A stretch of 40,039 nt of DNA. It comes from Clostridia bacterium. GTDB taxonomy: Bacteria; Bacillota; Clostridia; TANB77; CAG-508. The notes under the pieces are model-generated. The model was not told the DNA's origin. It worked only from the letters and a program-made list of their open reading frames with translations, and searched no databases. A program made the translations under genes and the position numbers. How positions within the stretch are numbered: position 1 is the first letter of the stretch; the number at the start of each line of letters is the position of its first letter. Of the stretch, positions 32,769 to 40,039 are shown piece by piece. Location: the NCBI GenBank assembly GCA_022798335.1, contig JAAWMH010000021.1, positions 1-40,039 on the forward strand. The letters run 5' to 3'.

Positions 32769-34541
32769 ATGTTAAATTTAAAACGTTCTCAGATTAGCTC
32801 TCTTCCTCTTCTTGCAGAGGGAGGAGAAGCCTTTATCTATGCCTATGGAAAAGATAAGGTTATTAAGTTGTACAAGCCGAGTGTAAATTTGCGTAGCAAA
32901 AAGCAAAAGATTGAGAAATTTTTAACTGCTCATTTTCCAAGCAATGTTGCTTGCCCTGAAGATATGGTTATGGTAAGCGGAAATTTCGCTGGCTATGTAA
33001 TGAGACGAATTGACGGAGCTGAAGATTTTCATCAGTTTACTAAAAAGAAGTTCTTAGCTACTTCTGGCTATTCTAATAAAGATATTACCCAAATGGTATG
33101 GCAAGCAAGTAGTTGCATCAAGAATTTTCATGAAAATGGTATCATTATTGGTGACATTAGCGACAACAATTTGGTAGCTGTTGGAACCACACCTTTCTTC
33201 ATTGATATTGACAGCTGGGGAGCTAAGGGAATGTTTTCTCCTGATGCTTATACCGAACTGTTTACCTGCCCTGACAGCTATGCACCAGATGGTAGTATTC
33301 GCTTTAGTTTTGAAAATGAGAACTACAATTTTGCATTACTTGCCTTTAACATGCTTTCTCGGATTCATCCGTTTTTTGGTATCTATAGCAAAGCTCCTAA
33401 CATGAGTCCCACAGAAAGAATGAAAAAGCGTATTTCCATTTTGGGAAGAAAAAAGGAACATATCACAATTCCTAAAATCATTCCTTCTTGGAAATGGATT
33501 TCTCCTGACTTAGAGCAAGGGTTCATTGACATTTTTGAAAACGGTAAAAAGTTTGATATTACCGATTTGTTAGGGGATTTAGCTGGTAACATGAAGTATT
33601 GTAGCAATCATAATATTTACTACTATGGCAAATATCGTGAGTGCCCACTTTGTAACAGCGACGCTAAGATTGCGACTGCTCCTGTTGTGGTGGTAACACA
33701 AGTACCTACCACCAGCGGTGGTCCTCGCATTTCTCTGCTCTTTGCTGCAAAAGATTGCAAGTTCATTTTAGGCCTGCATCAGTACTTGTCGTATAACGGA
33801 GAGGTCGTGTATTTTCACGGTGGAAACCGTCCTCTTACCAGAAAAGTGAAACTCATTCCTGGCAAGAGAATTGATTTTTCGGATGATGGTGAATATACCT
33901 TTATTGGTGGCGCAGAGCAAATTGAAATTGCTGACCAAAATGGTAATGTCATTTCTACCATTGACCGCTATTACAAGTCAGGCTATGTAATCCATGGTAA
34001 CAACTTGTACTATGTGGATAAAGGTAGCAATATCGTATGTCTTACCATTACTCCTAAGGGAAATGTGAGTCATTCCTTTGGCAAGCAGTATCATCCTTTG
34101 TTTGAGGCTACTGACACAGGAGAAGTTTTCATTGCTTCTATGTATCCTAAAAAGGCTATCATCAACGCCAATAACTACAACTTTGAGGTTATGTATGATG
34201 GCAAAATCACAGAATACGCCATTAAGTATGATCCTGTTAGCAAGTGCTGGCTCTTTGTTTACCAAATGAAAAATGGTAAATATCGCACCATGATTTTTGG
34301 CGATCGGCAAATTCGGTATGATGATGACATTATCAGTTACAATGCAACTCCGCTTTCTGGGATTTGTTTCTTTGGAAACACCATTTACGATCCATCTCAT
34401 GGAAAGTTTATTGGTATCAATCCTTACACCAACAAAGCTAAAGAGTTTGCTTGTCATGTCGTATCTGAAAGCTCCAAACTCGAGTTTACAGGAAACGGTT
34501 TTCGTATTTACAATGATAACAAAATTTATAACTTTGGCTAA
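32769..34541 (+). CDS. TerY-P-type protein kinase with zinc ribbon and beta-rich C-terminus
   Basis: 590 residues. Kinase-like domain (1-265): Gly-loop LAEGGEAFIYAYG, Lys33 in VIKLY, catalytic IIIGDISDNNLV (about 125-136) and FIDIDSW as the DFG equivalent. A His/Cys zinc site follows (CSNHNIYYYGKYRECPLC, about 278-296). The last 280 residues are beta-rich with repeated strands (FIGGAEQIEIADQNGNVIST) resembling a propeller or sensor domain. The kinase with a zinc ribbon beside VWA and PP2C genes is the TerY-P arrangement. CGG is used several times as Arg (LSRIHPFFG, GDRQIRYD). Target proteins unknown. Confidence 0.83.
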   Translation: MLNLKRSQISSLPLLAEGGEAFIYAYGKDKVIKLYKPSVNLRSKKQKIEKFLTAHFPSNVACPEDMVMVSGNFAGYVMRRIDGAEDFHQFTKKKFLATSGYSNKDITQMVWQASSCIKNFHENGIIIGDISDNNLVAVGTTPFFIDIDSWGAKGMFSPDAYTELFTCPDSYAPDGSIRFSFENENYNFALLAFNMLSRIHPFFGIYSKAPNMSPTERMKKRISILGRKKEHITIPKIIPSWKWISPDLEQGFIDIFENGKKFDITDLLGDLAGNMKYCSNHNIYYYGKYRECPLCNSDAKIATAPVVVVTQVPTTSGGPRISLLFAAKDCKFILGLHQYLSYNGEVVYFHGGNRPLTRKVKLIPGKRIDFSDDGEYTFIGGAEQIEIADQNGNVISTIDRYYKSGYVIHGNNLYYVDKGSNIVCLTITPKGNVSHSFGKQYHPLFEATDTGEVFIASMYPKKAIINANNYNFEVMYDGKITEYAIKYDPVSKCWLFVYQMKNGKYRTMIFGDRQIRYDDDIISYNATPLSGICFFGNTIYDPSHGKFIGINPYTNKAKEFACHVVSESSKLEFTGNGFRIYNDNKIYNFG

Positions 34542-34591
34542 TTTTTAGCCAAGGTTCAAAAGAAGGGAAATAACAAAACCAAGTGTAAGTT

Positions 34592-35728
<1,137 letters not shown>

Positions 35729-35824
35729 AAATAATTTATATAAAAATAAACTTATATTCGCAATAGGTTTATAGGTAAATCCTTTATTAAAAACCTAAAT
35801 ATTATGATACAAGGAAGTAATAAA

Positions 35825-37018
35825 ATGAAAATTTTAGTAGTAAATTGCGGAAGTTCCTCTATTAAATATCAATTAATAGATATGGAAAATGAAAATTTAA
35901 TGGCAAAAGGTTACCTAGAAAAAATAGGTTTACCAGATTCTTTTTTAACTCATAATGTTAATGGAGAAAAACATAAAATTGAGCAAGTAATTAAAAACCA
36001 TGAAGAAGGAATCACTTTAGTATTAAACCAATTAACTCACTCAGAATATGGAGTAATTAATAGTTTAGATGAAATTGGAGCGGTTGGTCATAGAGTTGTT
36101 CATGGTGGAGAAAAATTTAGTTCTTCTGTACTAATTAACGATGAAGTAGTAGATGCAATGAGACAATGTATTCCTTTAGCACCACTTCATAATCCAGCTG
36201 GAATTACAGGAATTGAAGCATGTGAAAAAGTATTACCTGGAGTACCAATGGTTGCAGTATTTGATACTTCTTTCCATCAAACACTTCCAGAAAAAGCATA
36301 TCTTTATACTATTCCTTATGAATACTATGAAAAATATGGAATCAGAAAATATGGATTCCATGGAACTTCTCACAGATTTGTATCTAAAAGAGTAGCACAA
36401 ATATTAAATAAACCTGTAGAAGATTTAAAAATAGTTACATGTCATCTAGGACAAGGTGGAAGCTTATGTGCAGTAGAAGGTGGAAAATCAGTTGATACCT
36501 CTATGGGGTTAACTCCACTTGCAGGTATTCCTATGGGATCAAGATCAGGAGATATAGACCCATCAATTGTAACATTTTTAATGAAAAATGAAAACTTAAC
36601 ACCAGATGAAATGGATACCATCTTAAATAAAAAATCAGGAAAATTAGGAGTTTCTGGAATTAGCTTTGATGATAGAGATATTGAAAAAGCAGCAGAAGAG
36701 GGAAATCAAAGAGCAAAACTTGCGATAGATACTTTTGCTTATCAAGTTGCTGGCTACATTGGAAGATTTGTGGCTCAAATGAATGGGGTAGATGTTATTA
36801 CCTTTGCAGGCGGTGTTGGAGAAAATGGACTTGAAGTAAGAAAGCAAATTTGCGATTATTTAACATTTTTAGGAATTCAAATAGATGATAGCAAAAATAA
36901 TTGTAGAGGAAAAGAAGTAGAAATTTCAACTCCAGACTCTAAAGTAAAAGTATTTGTTGTTCCAACAAATGAAGAATTAATGATTGCAAGAGATACCATG
37001 GAAATTGTAAATAAATAA
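35825..37018 (+). CDS. ackA: Acetate kinase
   Basis: 397 residues. It transfers phosphate from acetyl phosphate to [16 protein letters not shown] at the N-terminus, [70 protein letters not shown] and [13 protein letters not shown] are the expected blocks. Length is normal. ACAAGGAAG precedes ATG 35825. It is 96 bases after pta and probably read from the same promoter. Confidence 0.97.
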   Translation: MKILVVNCGSSSIKYQLIDMENENLMAKGYLEKIGLPDSFLTHNVNGEKHKIEQVIKNHEEGITLVLNQLTHSEYGVINSLDEIGAVGHRVVHGGEKFSSSVLINDEVVDAMRQCIPLAPLHNPAGITGIEACEKVLPGVPMVAVFDTSFHQTLPEKAYLYTIPYEYYEKYGIRKYGFHGTSHRFVSKRVAQILNKPVEDLKIVTCHLGQGGSLCAVEGGKSVDTSMGLTPLAGIPMGSRSGDIDPSIVTFLMKNENLTPDEMDTILNKKSGKLGVSGISFDDRDIEKAAEEGNQRAKLAIDTFAYQVAGYIGRFVAQMNGVDVITFAGGVGENGLEVRKQICDYLTFLGIQIDDSKNNCRGKEVEISTPDSKVKVFVVPTNEELMIARDTMEIVNK

Positions 37019-37043
37019 AATAGTATTCAATTTAGAAAATAAT

Positions 37044-37095
37044 AAAAAGTCTTTAAGTATTGTTAAATAGTAGCATTCCTTAAGGGCTTTTTCTT
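37044..37095 (+). terminator. Terminator of pta-ackA
   Basis: AAAAAGTCTTTAAG (37044-37057) and CTTAAGGGCTTTTT (37079-37092). Confidence 0.75.
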
Positions 37096-37171
37096 TATGT
37101 TTTGAAATTTTTGTATTTTCTAAATAATTTATATTGTTTTTAATTTACCAAACATTTTTTTGCAAAAAGTA

Positions 37172-37200
37172 TTGACAAGAAACTTTTGTTCTATTATAAT
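37172..37200 (+). promoter_or_regulatory. Perfect SigA promoter with LexA-like box in its spacer
   Basis: TTGACA (37172-37177), 17-base spacer, TATAAT (37195-37200). The spacer holds AAAC-TTTT-GTTC (37180-37191), one mismatch from the Bacillota LexA core GAAC-N4-GTTC. LexA bound there would block RNA polymerase, as fits an SOS-controlled gene. Confidence 0.7.
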
Positions 37201-37264
37201 AGATTTACATTAAGAAATACTTGTTCGCTTTTAAAAGTGATAATAGAAAGGTTGGAATATATTT

Positions 37265-37579
37265 ATGAAAAGTTTCAAAATTGTTAATATGAAAAAATTT
37301 ATGAGAAGTATTGTTATTTTAAATATCATTATTCTAAGTATTATATTTTTGCTAGCTAAAGTTAGCTTTTCTCATAATGATGAAACAGCTATGAATTATG
37401 ATACTATTACTATATCTGCTGGAGATACTCTATGGCAAATTGCATTATTACAGCAACAAATAAATCCTTATTATGAAACTAAAGATGTTAGAGACATTAT
37501 TGCTCATATAAAAAAAATAAATCAATTGCAAAATAGTAACTTAAAGGTAGGTCAAATTTTAAAAGTGCCAACTATTTAA
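37265..37579 (+). CDS. yneA: YneA-like cell division suppressor (LysM protein)
   Basis: 104 residues. One transmembrane helix near the N-terminus (about 14-34) is followed by a single LysM domain (TITISAGDTLWQIALLQQQ...LKVGQILKVPTI). This is the layout of YneA, the SOS-induced inhibitor of septation in Bacillota. The upstream promoter carries a LexA-like site, in accord with that role. lexA itself is not in the window. The ribosome site is GAAAGG, 16 bases upstream of ATG 37265, so an alternative start cannot be excluded. Confidence 0.75.
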   Translation: MKSFKIVNMKKFMRSIVILNIIILSIIFLLAKVSFSHNDETAMNYDTITISAGDTLWQIALLQQQINPYYETKDVRDIIAHIKKINQLQNSNLKVGQILKVPTI

Positions 37580-37679
37580 AATAGCATAGCCCCTTCTTGA
37601 ATAATACGTTAAAATGTATTATAATATATAAAGTATAATGTACTTTGAAAAATTATTATAATGAAAGGACTTTAACTTC

Positions 37680-38231
37680 ATGAGATTATGGACACTGCAA
37701 CCTTATTGTGTATATGAACTTATACAGAATGAAGGGGTTTACAGGTGTGATATCAATAAAAGTAGTTTTGTAGAGATGGAAGAATTTATGAATACATACG
37801 AATGGATTATTAATCAAATGAAAAAGAGAATTGGAAATCCACCTAAGGGTGTTAAATATCCTGTATGGGCATGGTATCTTTACAAAGGCAAAAATAAACG
37901 TCCTAGTACACGGCGTTCAGGTCTAAAAGTAACTAAAAAATCTGTTCTTTTAGAAATTGAAATTCCAGCTAGTGAAGTCTTGCTTACAGATTTTTGTAAC
38001 TGGCATTGTCTGCTTAATGATTGTGCTTGCTATTATGCAACTTCTGATGAAGATTTCGAAAAAGAAGATGAATTTTACGAAAGCTTATCAGAAGAAGAAC
38101 AAAGACTCTATAAAATAAGGAGTTGGGAACAAATCATTTGCACTCCTGAAGTTTCACTAAACCGTGTCCAAGCTACTTTTTGGGAGCTTAAGGCATCTCA
38201 AATAAAAAACGTTTGGATTTTAAACAAATAA
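37680..38231 (+). CDS. DUF3841-like protein
   Basis: 183 residues. MRLWTLQPYCVYELIQNEGVYRCD, VWAWYLYKGKNKRP, LLEIEIPASEVLLTDFCNWHCLLN and IQATFWELK-like VQATFWELKASQI match the DUF3841 pattern as far as I recall it; function unknown. Four Cys and many Trp are present. Codon use is broader than that of the backbone (GAG, CAG), and one in-frame CGG (37911) is read as sense before CGT. GAAAGGAC lies 10-17 bases upstream. Confidence 0.72.
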   Translation: MRLWTLQPYCVYELIQNEGVYRCDINKSSFVEMEEFMNTYEWIINQMKKRIGNPPKGVKYPVWAWYLYKGKNKRPSTRRSGLKVTKKSVLLEIEIPASEVLLTDFCNWHCLLNDCACYYATSDEDFEKEDEFYESLSEEEQRLYKIRSWEQIICTPEVSLNRVQATFWELKASQIKNVWILNK

Positions 38232-38236
38232 TTTTG

Positions 38237-38268
38237 AAACCTCTAGAAACTTTTCTAGAGGTTTTTTT
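38237..38268 (+). terminator. Rho-independent terminator
   Basis: AAACCTCTAGAAA (38237-38249) and TTTCTAGAGGTTT (38252-38264), T-run. Confidence 0.85.
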
Positions 38269-38365
38269 ATAACTTTAAAGTACTTAAAAGTAATCTCTAG
38301 TTATACTAGTAATTACTTATTGCATAGGAAAAGTAGTCAAATTTTTCTTATGCGTATAATGTTTT

Positions 38366-39346
38366 TTAAAATTTTCGATTTGCTAAAGGATTTTTCTCTA
38401 CAGCAGCTCTTACTTGTTCATTTTCAACATGGGTATAAATTTGTGTTGTTGAAATACTTTGATGTCCTAATAATACTTGCAATGCTCTTATATCTACATT
38501 TCCATATTGATACATTAAGGTAGCCGCAGTATGTCTTAATTTATGAGTAGAATATTTATTAATATCTAGACCAGATTTAGCAAGTTCTCTTTTTACAATT
38601 TCTTGCACCATTCTATTACTAATACGTTCTTTTCTTTTGCTTAAAAATAAAGCATCTTTAGAATCAAATTTTACACCTTCATGTGGACGTACTTTTAAAT
38701 AATCGTTAATTGCATCTATACAGGCTTTATTTAAATATATAGTACGTTCTTTATTGCCTTTACCTATAACAGTTAACTTATTTTCGCTAAAGTCAATATC
38801 TTTTATATTAATTCCAACTAATTCTGATAAACGCATACCACAATTTAAAAATAGGGTAATAATAGCAAAATCTCTTTCCTTAAAATCTCCTGATTCATTT
38901 CTAGTTACTTCTAAAAGTTTTTCACTATTTTCTAAAGATAAATATTTTGGCAAACGTTTTTCTTGTTTTGGCGTTTCTAGCCCAATAGTTGGATCAACTT
39001 CTAAAATTCTTTCTTTATTAGCCAAATATTTAAAAAACACACGAATACTAGCTATTTTTCTAGCTCTTGTCGCTGGTTTACTATGATAAGTATTCGTTAA
39101 ATAAAAAAGAAACGCATGAATATCGTCTAATTGTATCTTTTTAACTACCTGAACATCCATATTCTTTATATTTATACTTTTAATATCTTCTTCACTTGTT
39201 AAATGATAATGATACATAATAAACTTTAAAAAATGGTTTAAATCATAGTTATATTCTTTTACAGTATTTTCAGATTTATTTAAAATAGTCGTAATATACT
39301 GTAAAAAAGCATTCAAAAACTCTGGATTGTTAGTAGTATCTATCAT
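38366..39346 (-). CDS. XerC-like tyrosine recombinase
   Basis: 326 residues. SAM-like N-terminal domain (to about 115) and a catalytic domain with Arg in NCGMRLSELVG, Lys in GKGNKERTIYL, His-x-x-Arg in THKLRHTAATLMYQYG, His in LLGHQSISTTQ and Tyr in QIYTHV. The length and motifs fit XerC (the partner of XerD at 21786) or a chromosomal integrase; the long N-terminus (about 25 residues more than XerC) leaves this open. AAGGAGAA precedes the ATG at 39346. Backbone-like codon use, no in-frame CGG. Confidence 0.88.
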   Translation of the reverse strand: MIDTTNNPEFLNAFLQYITTILNKSENTVKEYNYDLNHFLKFIMYHYHLTSEEDIKSINIKNMDVQVVKKIQLDDIHAFLFYLTNTYHSKPATRARKIASIRVFFKYLANKERILEVDPTIGLETPKQEKRLPKYLSLENSEKLLEVTRNESGDFKERDFAIITLFLNCGMRLSELVGINIKDIDFSENKLTVIGKGNKERTIYLNKACIDAINDYLKVRPHEGVKFDSKDALFLSKRKERISNRMVQEIVKRELAKSGLDINKYSTHKLRHTAATLMYQYGNVDIRALQVLLGHQSISTTQIYTHVENEQVRAAVEKNPLANRKF

Positions 39347-39515
39347 AAGAATTCTCCTTTGTTCTTCTAATTTATATTAGTATCATATCACTAAGAAATA
39401 GGAAAAACAAGCTTGAAATTATACAAAAATTATAATATACTATGATACAGTAAATATTTTAAATATTGCTTAGGTTTCCATTACTTTTGTACAAAAAAAT
39501 AGGAGGTTGTATAAA

Positions 39516-39806
39516 ATGAAAAAAGCTATAAATCCTCATGCACCTCGAACTGGAGTTATAAGAGATTGGGATTCTTGTTGGGGAGCTATAAATCCTCATA
39601 CACTTCGAACTGGAGTTATAAGAGATTGGGATTCTCGTTGGGATAGTGTACCTTTTCAAAAATCTCATGTATCTCAGTCTCCTTTAAGAATCAAGCCTTT
39701 GAATACTTCTCGTTGGAATGGCTTCTTCCTTCAAACGCCTCACACTTTTAGGACAAACAAACCTTGGAATAGCTACAGAAACTTATCTAAAAAGTACAAA
39801 AAATAA
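39516..39806 (+). CDS. Arg/Trp-rich small protein with tandem 20-residue repeat
   Basis: 96 residues. AGGAGG (39501-39506) lies nine bases before ATG 39516. After MKK, two copies of an AINPH..RTGVIRDWDS.W unit follow (20 residues each). Looser RW/WN and QTPHTFRTNKPW segments continue to the end. It is rich in Arg, Trp, Pro and Ser, with one Cys and no signal or membrane helix. No family recognised. Possible readings are a peptide precursor with repeated cores or a small nucleic-acid-binding protein; neither is proven. It has its own terminator. Confidence 0.6.
   Translation: MKKAINPHAPRTGVIRDWDSCWGAINPHTLRTGVIRDWDSRWDSVPFQKSHVSQSPLRIKPLNTSRWNGFFLQTPHTFRTNKPWNSYRNLSKKYKK
39525..39644 (+). repeat. 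60-base direct tandem repeat
   Basis: Two adjacent copies (39525-39584, 39585-39644) differ at only a few positions. The unit is a multiple of three, so frame is kept. Confidence 0.9.
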
Positions 39807-39828
39807 AGCTATATGCTATAAGCAATTC

Positions 39829-39862
39829 GTGAGTATTTGTATAATTCAAATGCTCACTTTTT
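39829..39862 (+). terminator. Terminator of the repeat gene
   Basis: GTGAGTATTTG (39829-39839) and CAAATGCTCAC (39847-39857), then a T-run. Confidence 0.85.
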
Positions 39863-40021
39863 ATATAAAATCTTTGTTTTTTATAATATAATACTCTTAA
39901 ATTTATTATAGAAAGTGAGAAAATAGCTAATGCTAGTTATCAAAAGTAGAATAAAGATGGATTAAAAAAGGTTAATACCTGAATAATCTTAACTAGGGTA
40001 GAGATTAAAAATAAAACTGAA

Positions 40022-40039
40022 AAAGGTTTTAAAACCTTT
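40022..40039. repeat. 18-base perfect palindrome at the window end
   Basis: AAAGGTTTTAAAACCTTT; it may be the first part of a terminator or an operator cut by the window edge. From 39867 to here no supportable gene is seen. Confidence 0.4.

Overview
The window reads as one stretch of a low-GC, anaerobic, probably spore-forming Bacillota genome of the uncultivated gut Clostridia type. The backbone is strongly AT-rich and uses AGA for arginine and GAA/CAA for Glu/Gln. It carries typical Clostridia genes: a T-box-controlled argGH operon, rny, pta-ackA, spoIIM, tmcAL-coaE, a PF06541-type membrane protein and a Rpn-family nuclease.

Layout. 1-4500: a cut-off beta-CASP metallo-hydrolase, class II fructose-bisphosphate aldolase, smpB, two small surface proteins, a GIY-YIG protein and a small Cys protein. 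4550-8810: an HD-CYTH fusion protein with a small membrane partner, a SleB-like cell-wall hydrolase and an unknown membrane protein. 8950-12490: promoter, T-box, a possible Arg-rich leader peptide, argG, argH and a YbaK-type deacylase. 12660-22670: an unknown Cys-rich protein, uvrB, membrane protein, rnhA, tmcAL-coaE, two unknown small genes, an EndoQ-like PHP nuclease, spoIIM and xerD. 22780-26500: an accessory patch with an HTH regulator, repeated operator-like sites, a prepilin-like remnant, an ORF6N protein, a MobV oriT with a truncated relaxase, and a Rpn nuclease. 26680-28220: rny. 28340-34635: an island joining NAD genes (nadE, nicotinamidase-like) to a TerY-P-type triad (VWA, PP2C, kinase); two of its genes are far richer in GC than anything around them. 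34727-40039: pta-ackA, a yneA-like LysM gene with a LexA-like box in its promoter, an unknown gene, a second tyrosine recombinase and a repeat-containing Arg/Trp-rich peptide.

Main discovery candidate. Six backbone genes (fba, smpB, the HD-CYTH gene, uvrB, tmcAL and a prepilin-like gene), and possibly a seventh at 29228, are interrupted by the same event. An in-frame CGG codon is followed by continuation in the +1 frame, so that skipping the C and reading GGN as glycine restores the protein. There are eight strong sites and one weaker one. In fba, smpB, uvrB (twice, both P-loop glycines) and tmcAL the restored residue is a glycine expected from the family. All sites are C+GGN with GGN exactly a glycine codon, which random insertion or sequencing error does not explain. 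It fits either +1 frameshifting at an unassigned or starved CGG codon, or a four-base CGGN=Gly codon. Accessory genes with broader codon use, including the NAD/TerY island, contain in-frame CGG that must be read as an ordinary sense codon, so the window holds two gene populations with conflicting CGG use.
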